A stretch of 35,746 bases of DNA from positions 1-35,746 of IMG/VR virus record IMGVR_UViG_3300042353_000423. One strand, written 5' to 3'. The notes below the pieces were generated by a model. That model was not told the DNA's origin, did not search any database, and saw nothing but the letters and a program-made list of their open reading frames with translations. The translations under genes were made by a program, and so were the position numbers. This document shows, piece by piece, positions 11,165 through 18,900 of this stretch. Positions within the stretch are counted from its first letter, which is position 1, and every line of letters starts with the position of its first letter. Source of the DNA: a virus.

Positions 11165-11965
11165 ATGTCCGACAACTCATATACTACCTTTTCCGATTCC
11201 CTTTTTAATCCTACCTCTATGAACCGCAATACGCCTGAACAGCAAACCGAACTCAACATCGCCCTCGTCAACGCTCTCGCTGAGACGCAGGACATCGTTG
11301 CCGACTCGACTAATCCCTTCCATAAGAATTCCTATGCGAGCCTATCCAAGCACCTCGAAATCCTTAAGCCTATCTTCAAGAAGCACGGACTTGGTGTCCT
11401 CCAGTTCCCTATTGGAAGCGAGGGGGCTGTCGGAATTCGCACAATCATCGTCCACGCCTCTGGAGGCTCTGTTGAAGCAGATGCTCTCATTCCTGCTGAC
11501 AAGGAAATGTCTGGTCAGGACGCTGGGTCTATCTATTCTTATCTCCGCAGGTATTCTTTGGCTTCTTTGGCTGGGGTTGCTACTGAGGATTGCGATGCAG
11601 AAACTAATCGTCTCGCTAAGTCTGGCTCTAAGCCGTCTGCCTATGTTGCAAAGCCTGTGGCTCGCCCTGCATCGCCTGTGACCGCTAGCCCTGCCAAGCC
11701 TGCCCCTGCTGGCTTCGTGGCTGTCGCTCCGTTCGGTGACCGCAAGGGTACTCCCCTGAGTGAACTGCCGCTGACTGAACCCAATCGTGAGGTGAAGTTC
11801 GGTGACCTCAGTTACTTCGCCACTCGCTGGACTCCCAAGCCTTTTGGTGACAACACGACTGTCTCTGCTAAGGATGCCAACACCAAGGCTGAGGCTGTCC
11901 GTCTCTGGAACGAGTCGCAGAACCCCTCTGCCGCCCCTGTCGCTGAGGATGCCATCCCCTTCTAA
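11165..11965 (+). CDS. erf: ERF-family single-strand annealing protein with SSB-like tail
   Basis: A 266-residue protein. The ERF core spans about 25-150: NPFHKNSYASLSKHLEI (50-66), PIFKKHGLGVLQFP (69-82), and the family hallmark QDAGSIYSYLRRYSLASLAG (118-137) followed by TEDCDA. ERF proteins anneal complementary single strands in phage recombination. A Pro/Ala-rich linker (about 158-185) leads to a small C-terminal region and the final residues AEDAIPF. That ending resembles the acidic DDDIPF tip of SSB, which recruits partner proteins. A second ATG at residue 19 is a possible alternative start. Works with the RecE-like exonuclease upstream. Confidence 0.88.
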   Translation: MSDNSYTTFSDSLFNPTSMNRNTPEQQTELNIALVNALAETQDIVADSTNPFHKNSYASLSKHLEILKPIFKKHGLGVLQFPIGSEGAVGIRTIIVHASGGSVEADALIPADKEMSGQDAGSIYSYLRRYSLASLAGVATEDCDAETNRLAKSGSKPSAYVAKPVARPASPVTASPAKPAPAGFVAVAPFGDRKGTPLSELPLTEPNREVKFGDLSYFATRWTPKPFGDNTTVSAKDANTKAEAVRLWNESQNPSAAPVAEDAIPF

Positions 11966-11986
11966 CCCCTAACCCTTCCAACCCAT

Positions 11987-12181
11987 ATGTCCCTACAAGC
12001 CAAACAATTCGCTAACTCGCAGTACATCATCCTCAGCGATGGTCGTGCCGCCCGTCTGCTGAAGCCCACCAAGATTCACAACCAGACCTATATCAATTTC
12101 ATCATTGATAAGAAGATGAAGCGTGTGAATACTGTTGAGTTGCAGAAGATGTTCCCGTCTAACGATGGCGTACGAGCCTAA
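11987..12181 (+). CDS. Small protein of unknown function
   Basis: A 64-residue basic, beta-rich protein (QYIILSDGRAARLLKPTKIH, TYINFIIDKKMKRVNTVELQ). The string of short strands would fit a small barrel, but no family is recognised. The next gene starts inside its end, suggesting coupled translation. No Shine-Dalgarno; CCAACCCATATG precedes it. Confidence 0.72.
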   Translation: MSLQAKQFANSQYIILSDGRAARLLKPTKIHNQTYINFIIDKKMKRVNTVELQKMFPSNDGVRA

Positions 12182-12551
12182 GACCAAAGGAATCACATTC
12201 CTTAGACACGCAATCATCGCTCAGAAGAAACGCCCTAATAATAAGTTCATCACCATACCTATGAAACAAGCCGAGGAAATCATCACCCAGTCTGCCGACT
12301 TCAAGTCGGTGGAAGGTCAGTTCATAGTTACGCAGAACTCTATTAGGGCGGCTTCTCTGATGCTGTGCATCCCTGTCAAGGAACTCTGTGAGCGTCTTAA
12401 TTTCCCTGCCCCTACCAAATTGCTAAACGATTTGGCTGAGGCTAAGAACAAGATTAACACGCTGTACAGAACGGGAGACCGCCTCGCTCAGGTGTGCGGT
12501 GACAAGGACTTCAACGCCACCAAGGATTGGGTACACGCCAAGAAACTCTAA
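12165..12551 (+). CDS. Protein of unknown function
   Basis: A 128-residue basic protein, MAYEPKTKGITFLR.... The start chosen is the ATG at 12165, overlapping the upstream gene by 17 bases; a frame-open start 30 bases earlier would lengthen the overlap. The centre includes a possible helix-turn-helix-like stretch (TQNSIRAASLMLCIPVKELC, about 56-75), and the C-terminal half is helical. DNA binding is possible but unproven. Confidence 0.7.
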   Translation: MAYEPKTKGITFLRHAIIAQKKRPNNKFITIPMKQAEEIITQSADFKSVEGQFIVTQNSIRAASLMLCIPVKELCERLNFPAPTKLLNDLAEAKNKINTLYRTGDRLAQVCGDKDFNATKDWVHAKKL

Positions 12552-12787
12552 TGGAAACCAAGACTGCTACCATCCAAGACAACAAGACTGTCTGGAAGAA
12601 TCTCAAGAAGTGTCGAGGTGAAGCCTTCTTGTTTAAACTATCCCCTCCGTGGGAGGGTCACGAGTATGTCCTTGAGTCAACTCTTCCTAGTGAAATAATG
12701 TACTTTGCCGCTGACAAATACGGCAAGGTAAAGGACTTCACCGACCTCTCTATCGACCTAGAAAAAGAAGGATACGAAATTCTATGA
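12551..12787 (+). CDS. Small protein of unknown function
   Basis: A 78-residue protein, METKTATIQDNKTVW.... The start overlaps the upstream stop as TAATG. Pattern: two strand-rich segments (EAFLFKLSPPWEGHEYVLES, and the YFAADKYGKVKDFTD part) ending in a helix and YEIL. Not recognised. Its stop overlaps the next start as ATGA. Confidence 0.7.
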   Translation: METKTATIQDNKTVWKNLKKCRGEAFLFKLSPPWEGHEYVLESTLPSEIMYFAADKYGKVKDFTDLSIDLEKEGYEIL

Positions 12788-13092
12788 ACCTACTCCACGC
12801 ATATCGCCTTGCCCTGATTGAAGGGCTTACTGCAAAACAAGCAGGTGCTAAGTTCAATCTCAAGCATACGAGCATCGCTAAGTGCAAAACCAGATACAGC
12901 CTGCCCTCATTGCGTAATGAATGGGATGTAACCTATGAAGACAAGTTAGGTAAACTCAGCGACACGCAACTCATCGGCTACGCTGAAACCATCAAGCGAA
13001 CCCAGCAGAATCCTAAGTACAGCACTCAGGCTGTGCGTGAGATTCGTGTGCTTAACTTGCTTCTCAAGAAGCGTAACCTGTGTCTGAAGTAA
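12784..13092 (+). CDS. Putative helix-turn-helix protein
   Basis: A 102-residue basic protein. Residues 6-35 look like an HTH: YRLALIEGLTAKQAGAKFNL followed by KHTSIAKCKTRY, where the second helix would be the recognition element. The remainder is helical (DTQLIGYAETIKRTQQN, then AVREIRVLNLLLKKRN). Could regulate the operon or act as a small DNA adaptor. No named family is certain. Confidence 0.72.
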   Translation: MNLLHAYRLALIEGLTAKQAGAKFNLKHTSIAKCKTRYSLPSLRNEWDVTYEDKLGKLSDTQLIGYAETIKRTQQNPKYSTQAVREIRVLNLLLKKRNLCLK

Positions 13093-13301
13093 ACGACTAT
13101 GCAAAGCAGTTACTTGCACAAGCAAATGGAAAGAGACCCAGAGGCAGAGTCCAAGGCTCGCACCGAGGCGGTAGCGTCTTGGCTGGCAAACTGCCAACGG
13201 CTTGGGAGGTTTCAAGAGCCGCCGATGAATTGCTTCGCAACAAAGAACGCTGGGCTATCCTTCTTGCAAAGCCTCTGAACAAATGGACACCCCATCTATA
13301 A
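13080..13301 (+). CDS. Small basic protein, GTG start
   Basis: A 73-residue protein with overlap to both neighbours (13 bases upstream, 19 downstream). The GTG start is used because no ATG fits. It has a glycine/arginine-rich central stretch (KRPRGRVQGSHRGG, about 18-31) and an amphipathic C-terminal helical region (WEVSRAADELLRNKERWAIL). The start is less sure than for its neighbours. Function unknown. Confidence 0.58.
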   Translation: MSEVNDYAKQLLAQANGKRPRGRVQGSHRGGSVLAGKLPTAWEVSRAADELLRNKERWAILLAKPLNKWTPHL

Positions 13302-13537
13302 TCTTTTACGAACACTCCTTTGATGACTCTATCATTCAGAGCCTGTCAAAGAATGTTCTTAACCTAGGCAACGAGTGCCGTGCCTTGGCACAAGAGAACG
13401 CCCGCCTCCGTGCCTCATCCTTTGTGACCGCTGTACCTATCGAGGAGTACGAACGCCTCAAAGCCGAGAACGAGCGTCTCAACAACCTTATCATCTCTGG
13501 CGGGGCTGTCACGCCTGACGCACAAATCTATGTCTAA
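13283..13537 (+). CDS. Small coiled-coil protein of unknown function
   Basis: An 84-residue protein with two leucine/asparagine-type heptad segments: LGNECRALAQENARLRA (about 28-44) and YERLKAENERLNNLII (about 55-70), like a short leucine zipper. It probably forms a dimer or binds another coiled coil. Its end overlaps the start of the metallophosphoesterase gene by eight bases. Confidence 0.7.
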   Translation: MDTPSIIFYEHSFDDSIIQSLSKNVLNLGNECRALAQENARLRASSFVTAVPIEEYERLKAENERLNNLIISGGAVTPDAQIYV

Positions 13538-14267
13538 ACTAATTAAGTTCGTAGCCGTAGGAGATAACCACGGAGATATGGTGGACAAGGATGTTGCATC
13601 CGAGTTCTACAAGTTTCTTAAATGGTTCTCGCCTGACCAAGTCATCCATTTGGGGGACAACTGGGACTTCCGTTCCATCCGCAGGGGTGCTGGTCGCAAG
13701 GAAGAAGACGAGTCGCTTGTCGCTGATGTGAAGGCTGGCAAGGATTTCATCAGCCGTACCCAGCCTACTATTTTCTTGAACGGAAACCACGATGACAGAC
13801 TCGACCAGATTATCAATGGCTCTACCAGCGGTATGATGGTTGACTATTGCCACGACCTTAAGACTGACATCCACAACCATCTCAAGAAGAATGGCTGTAA
13901 GAAGATTTACGATTACCACGCTGAGGATGGCGTACACAGCCTTGGCAAGGTGAAGTTCGTACACGGCTATACCTGCGGCACTCGTGCCGTGGAGGAACAC
14001 GCTATCCATTACGCTGAGCCTCAGGGTGCTGTCATTATGGGTCACCTACACTCTATCCAGCAGGTCAACGCTAAGAAGCACCACGGAGCAGTAGGCTTCT
14101 CTGGTGGCTGTCTGTGCGTGAAGACGATGGACTATAGTAAGAATCGCCTAGCCACGAGCAAGTGGGGGTCAGGCTGGACTTATGGGTTCGTCCAAGGGTC
14201 GGACTGGAAAGTGTGGCAGGCTCACCGAGTCGGGAAGCGATTCATCTATTCTGTTAAAGGACTGTAA
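13530..14267 (+). CDS. Calcineurin-like metallophosphoesterase
   Basis: A 245-residue enzyme with all main motifs of the superfamily in order: GDNHGD (D12 and H14), HLGDNWD (D43), NGNHDDR (N86-H87-D88), FVHGYT (H145) and MGHLHS (H172, H174). Together they bind two metal ions for phosphoester hydrolysis. The first motif is DNH rather than the more usual DxH with small x, still within the pattern. Phage relatives include nucleases and protein phosphatases; the substrate cannot be told here. It sits at the end of the replication/recombination operon, so a nucleic-acid substrate is plausible. Confidence 0.85.
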   Translation: MSKLIKFVAVGDNHGDMVDKDVASEFYKFLKWFSPDQVIHLGDNWDFRSIRRGAGRKEEDESLVADVKAGKDFISRTQPTIFLNGNHDDRLDQIINGSTSGMMVDYCHDLKTDIHNHLKKNGCKKIYDYHAEDGVHSLGKVKFVHGYTCGTRAVEEHAIHYAEPQGAVIMGHLHSIQQVNAKKHHGAVGFSGGCLCVKTMDYSKNRLATSKWGSGWTYGFVQGSDWKVWQAHRVGKRFIYSVKGL

Positions 14268-14270
14268 TAT

Positions 14271-14423
14271 ATGTATCCTAATCCTAAAGATATGACTCCT
14301 AGGGAAACATATAGACGAATCACTCGACAGATACACTCTGACAAAATGGTTCGCAGGACTGGCTTGATTCTTGTTGCTCTTGCCGCTGTTGCAACTGTCA
14401 TTAAACTTATCTTCATCCGATGA
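14271..14423 (+). CDS. Small single-pass membrane protein
   Basis: A 50-residue gene placed three bases after the phosphoesterase stop, with its own stop overlapping the next ATG (ATGA). The N-terminal half is basic and polar (about 1-29), then comes one membrane span GLILVALAAVATVIKLIFI (31-49) and a final Arg. Orientation with the basic half in the cytoplasm is expected. It could be a membrane anchor, a small inhibitor or a pinholin-like protein; context does not decide. Confidence 0.7.
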   Translation: MYPNPKDMTPRETYRRITRQIHSDKMVRRTGLILVALAAVATVIKLIFIR

Positions 14424-14659
14424 ACAACAAAGACATCAAGGCTCTAGAACAACTGTTTGGTAAGGCTGTCGCTGAAAAGCCAGCCAAGGGTTTCTATACC
14501 CGCAGGGAAATCCAGAAGATGTGGAACTCCTCTGAGCCTATCATCTCCCGTAAACTTTCTTTCGCCCTTAAGAATAATCTTCTTGAAATGCGTATGTACC
14601 GAGTGAAGTCTGGTATGGTCACTCGCCCTATCCCTCACTACCGAATCATCACTAAGTAA
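14420..14659 (+). CDS. Small winged-helix-like protein
   Basis: A 79-residue basic protein. KGFYTRREIQKMWNSSEPII, then SRKLSFALKNNLLEMRMYRV and a hairpin VKSGMVTRPIPHYRII give a helix-helix-wing order that resembles a compact winged helix. DNA binding is inferred from that pattern only. Confidence 0.7.
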   Translation: MNNKDIKALEQLFGKAVAEKPAKGFYTRREIQKMWNSSEPIISRKLSFALKNNLLEMRMYRVKSGMVTRPIPHYRIITK

Positions 14660-14663
14660 CTCT

Positions 14664-14975
14664 ATGACCAACGCTGATAAACTTAAAGAATTCCTTACGA
14701 ACTTTGACGAGGGCATCGTCATTGCAGAAGGATGTGAACACGCTTTCATTGGCGTGTCCAATACCCCTGATGGCTATCGTGCCGTGTACTCCACGGAGCG
14801 TATCATCGCCAATATGATGGAGGAAGATATGATGACCTTTGATGACGCTGAAGAATATATGCACCTTAATATCCTTGGCAAGGACTACGGGGACAACGCT
14901 CCTCTTTTCGTTGACATCGTCCCAGATGAGTTCTGGAAGGATGATGCCACCGAGTTAGGTGACAGGGCGAACTGA
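14664..14975 (+). CDS. Conserved phage protein of unknown function
   Basis: A 103-residue acidic protein. The segment MEEDMMTFDDAEEYMHLNIL, followed by GxxxGDNAPLFVDIVPDEFW, corresponds to a pattern (M-x-Y-E-E-A-x-E-Y-x-x-x-N-I-x-G) that I recall in many uncharacterised phage proteins. The preceding part (EHAFIGVSNTPDGYRAVYST) is beta-rich and the acidic helix follows. It is the last gene of the rightward operon. It overlaps the convergent spanin-like gene by 21 bases, and no terminator is visible between them. Confidence 0.78.
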   Translation: MTNADKLKEFLTNFDEGIVIAEGCEHAFIGVSNTPDGYRAVYSTERIIANMMEEDMMTFDDAEEYMHLNILGKDYGDNAPLFVDIVPDEFWKDDATELGDRAN

Positions 14976-15665
14976 AGGTCTGAGGTATCTGTAGGTCTTG
15001 GTGACTCCGATAGCCAAGATATCAAGCAGGGCGAACCCCACGCCTGCTCCTGCAATCCAAGGAAACCAAGGTGAGTCAAAAATCCACGCAGAGCCTATCG
15101 CTAGTCCACCTGCTAGCATTAGAACAACCCCAGAGGCTTTGCGTGGTGAGAACGCCAGTAATGCTACGCCACCGACAAAGATAGCACCACCGATACAACT
15201 GAACATCCACAGTATCTTATCCTTCGTTTCCCTTTGCTTCTCTTTCTCCGCATTATTTGCAATCTCGTTGGCGATAGCAATTGCAGTCTCCTGCTCCTCT
15301 ACGATTGCCCACAATTTATCGGTCTCCGCATCTACCTTAGACGCTTTTTCTTTGTCTTCCTTAACCGCTTTGTGGTCGTTTGACTTGACCATAAGTCTAA
15401 AGAGTTCGACCTTTTCGACTGACGGCTTGCTGATTCCGCTGAGCCTGATGACTTGCCCTTCAACGAGTTCTCTACCCACTCCAGCAGGAAGGGTAGGAGC
15501 GACAGCAGTAAGGGCAGAACCCGCTTCAGAAACGATGGCTTCGACTTTTTCAATGTAGGTGTCTTTATCTTTGTTAATGATAATTGCTGGTGTCGGCTCT
15601 GGCTTCGTGGTGCATCCAGCCAAGGTTACAAACACAAATAATATTGTCAGGCTTTGTAAACTCAT
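14955..15665 (-). CDS. Lipoprotein with coiled coil and three membrane spans (spanin-like)
   Basis: A 236-residue protein. The N-terminal signal ends in a lipobox LAGC (15-18), so Cys18 should be lipidated. A charged helical region with coiled-coil character spans about 82-150. Three membrane spans follow at about 152-173, 179-196 and 200-221. A protein tethered by lipid at one end and by membrane spans at the other, next to a holin, resembles a unimolecular spanin, which joins inner and outer membrane to finish lysis. Three spans instead of one is unusual, so the role is inferred. The start overlaps the holin stop (ATGA). Confidence 0.72.
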   Translation of the reverse strand: MSLQSLTILFVFVTLAGCTTKPEPTPAIIINKDKDTYIEKVEAIVSEAGSALTAVAPTLPAGVGRELVEGQVIRLSGISKPSVEKVELFRLMVKSNDHKAVKEDKEKASKVDAETDKLWAIVEEQETAIAIANEIANNAEKEKQRETKDKILWMFSCIGGAIFVGGVALLAFSPRKASGVVLMLAGGLAIGSAWIFDSPWFPWIAGAGVGFALLDILAIGVTKTYRYLRPSVRPVT

Positions 15666-15967
15666 TTGGTTTTCTGTAGGAACTTGCGTCTCGCCCAGTT
15701 GAAAACCTCTGGAGCAATTGAACCAGAGATGCTACATAGTACACTCTTATAGAAAGGGTCTATGTCAGCGGAGTACAGAGAGAAGTAGCAGATGACTCCA
15801 ACGATAGCACCAGCAATCACCATCCGTGTCCATCGCATAATCTCGTACTTTTCGTCCGTAAGTATAAGCCTAGCCAGCATACCAAGACCTCCAAGCACGG
15901 CAAAGAGCCAGCCCGTCTTCTTGAACTCTTCTGCTATGTCGTTCAGCGACTGAGGGTCTTGGCTCAT
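15662..15967 (-). CDS. Holin
   Basis: A 101-residue protein with a polar N-terminus and three hydrophobic segments at about 20-36 (WLFAVLGGLGMLARLIL), 48-66 (MVIAGAIVGVICYFSLY) and 71-90, followed by a basic tail (ARRKFLQKTK). Length, three spans and the basic C-terminus match class I-type phage holins, which open the inner membrane at the time of lysis. It is coupled to the giant gene upstream and the spanin-like gene downstream by ATGA overlaps, giving a lysis pair at the end of the late operon. Confidence 0.8.
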   Translation of the reverse strand: MSQDPQSLNDIAEEFKKTGWLFAVLGGLGMLARLILTDEKYEIMRWTRMVIAGAIVGVICYFSLYSADIDPFYKSVLCSISGSIAPEVFNWARRKFLQKTK

Positions 15968-18900
15968 TGCTTAGGCTCAGCCCTTTGGACTCTCCGTTTG
16001 GCTTGGTCGAGGTCTTCATAGATGCCCTGCATAGCCTTCTGGGGGTTGTACACCTTGAACTTGTCAGCCTGAACCACAATCATCCAGCCGACTCCATTTT
16101 TCCAGAATCCTCCGTTAAGACCTTTTTCAAGCGTCCAGCCTCTCCAACCTTCAAGTTTACCAAGTGGCTTGCCTTCAGGCACATTCTTAGGGAAGGGTCT
16201 GGAGTAAGCGGACGGCAGAGCCTGACTAGCAGGGGCAGGAACGGGTCTGGCAGGGGCTATAGGAGGCTTTGGGAAGGCTGGAGTAGCAGGGGCAGGGTAC
16301 GGGAACTGAGGGTACTTAACGCCCCTAGGAGGAAGAGAAGCCGCCTCGACATCCGCACCAACCTCAAGGTCAGACTCCATCGCTTGCTTGCTTTCAAGGT
16401 CAGCACCCTCAGCCATATCTCTACGCTGGGTAGCAAGACCCTCTTGGGTGATGTCGGCTTCAAGTTCAGCACCCTCGTTCTGGCTTTCTCGATATGCACC
16501 TTGACGCTGGGCATTAGCCTCAGATTCGATGTCAGCACCCTCAGCCATATCTTGCTCGATAGCATCTCTAGCGTTCTTCTGAATACGCTCAGAGTTCTTC
16601 TGAATCTTGTTGTCAAGAGGCTTGAGTGTCTTCTGGAGTTGCTTGAGGATTTCTACTGGCGTAAGAGAAGGATTAGACAGTTGGTCTTCAATGCTTCTTT
16701 GGATAGCATCAAAAGAGGCTCTAAGTTCAGGCACAAGAACTTCGTCTGTAGCGTCTTGTTTTCTAATGGCTTCCTGCAAGTCTCTAATTCCCTGCTTGAT
16801 TGCTGGAGAGATGTTTGCCGTGTCAGCGTTGTCGGCTATGAACTTGCCAAGACTGTCAACGCCTTTTTTCACGCTGTCATTGACCTTGTACTTTCCTTCA
16901 AGTGGCTTGATGTCTTGGCTAGCCTTCTGTCTTTCAGCCAGCATAGGCTTAAGTGTGTAGTCATTGAGGCTGTTGTATTCTCGCTTAGCGTCCCAATACC
17001 TACGCTTGTTGTCGGAGTTCTCTCTGCCCTTGGCATCCTTGAATCTTTCAAATCTCTCCATCAAGCCTTTCAAATAGTCAACCTTCTGCTGAACCTGTGC
17101 AACATCTGCATCAGACACCTTGTAGTGAGCCTCTTTGTGTAAGGTAGATTCAATGTAGAAGGTCTTATCTCCGTTGTAGTCCTGTCTTTCATCAGATAAC
17201 TTTGTCTCGGAATCTTGATATCCAAGCCTTGCGTTTTCTTGGTCGATAACTCTTTCACGGAGTGTCTGAGGTCTTCTCTTTTGGTCAACCATTCTTCCAC
17301 CCCACGACTCAGCACCTAAAGCACGGAGGCGTTCAGCCATCTCAGAATACATAAGTCTTCCGTAGCCTTTATTTCTAAAGTCTCCTTTGATTTCAGCATT
17401 ACCAGAACTTGCAGAGTTTCCATCTACCTCAGAGTTGAATGTACCAATTAGAATTTCTTCACCTCCGTCTGACTTGTCCTTTTTGAATAGTCTCAGGATG
17501 TACTCATCGCCAAACTTAGAAGAACGAGTCTTTTCAAATTCAACACGGATTCCTTTTGTGATTTTAGGATTCTCCTTAGCAACTCTTCCGATAAACGCAG
17601 AACCCATTTTCTCATCAAACACTTTGTAGTGAGCGTCTGTATATAACGGAGAATAAACTTTATCTCCCCATATTGCAGAGCCTTCCTCGCCTATTCTTTT
17701 GTTTTCTTGGTCTATTACTTTTTCCCTAATTTTTAATGGTCTTCCAAGGCTATCAACTATCTCTCCATTTAATGTTGTATACCCATCGTGACGCAATCTT
17801 TCTGCAAGTTCCGAATACAACAGAGTCCCATATCCTCTTCCTTGATGGGCTTCCCTTACATCGCTATAAGAAATATATGCAGATTGACCAGACTTTCTAG
17901 TTTGTACTTGAATAGAACCAATGGTTTCTCCTGTTGCCGAGTCCTCAAGTATTAACATTTTAAGGCTCTGTCCGTAACCCTTATAGGAAATGTTTTTTCC
18001 ATTTGTTAGTCTTGGGTTTTCTTCAGCAATGCGTCCAATAAAAGAAGAAGACATTTCATTTTCAGTATACCTTTGTTGTGCCATTAACGCATTAGAGCGT
18101 TTATCTTTTGTTTTTTCTTCTGCCTTTAGCAAAGCATCCCAATCAATATTTGGAACTGGTCCATCTTCATCAGAAACCATATAGCGAGCAGACCTGTCGA
18201 GTTTAGACACAGTAGCGTGACCGCTTGTGGAGATGTTTGAGTACGACTCAAGGTCGAGTTCAGAATTGCCGAACACGGACTTACGAGCCTTGTCAGGTCT
18301 TCCAAGTTTATCAACGATTTCTCCGTAGACTTCCTTGATGCCTTGGCTTCTGACACGCTCACCGAACTCAGAGAGCATCAGTTTGCTATATCCTCTATTG
18401 CCGAACTGTTCAGCAACTTGCGTGTCAACAATCTTAGCCGTGCCATCGTTGTAGACATCAGCGTTCAGGATACCTATTTGCTGACCTTCCTTGTTATGAA
18501 GTGTGAGTGTGACTAGGTTCTTGCCCTTGATGAGTCGTGTGTTCTCGCTGTACCTGAGTTCCATACCTTCAATCTTGGCAGGGTCTTTCTCAGCGATGCG
18601 TCCAAGGAAGCCAGTCTTCCATTGCTGGCTACCGACTTCATAAGTTCTGCCGCCATCACGAGGTTCGCCAGCAAGGTCATCAACCTTGAAAGGCATAGAC
18701 TCGTTAGACTTAGCAACAACCTTAGCATAAGGATTCTGAGAGCCGCCAAGTTCGTTCACATACGACATCTTGCGAGCCTTGTTGTACTCTTGGATACGCT
18801 GGTTCTTGGCGTTGTTTACGATTTCCCAAGCAGGTGCTGTCTTGGTCATAATAGACATAACAGGCTTTTGTCCGCTTGTCTGAACAACTGTAGACCTGTA

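Noticed and set aside
15967-17142. 391-codon frame antisense to the giant gene
   Set aside because: It is a shadow of the C-terminal coding region; composition is skewed to Leu/Val/Ser and there is no promoter or leader.
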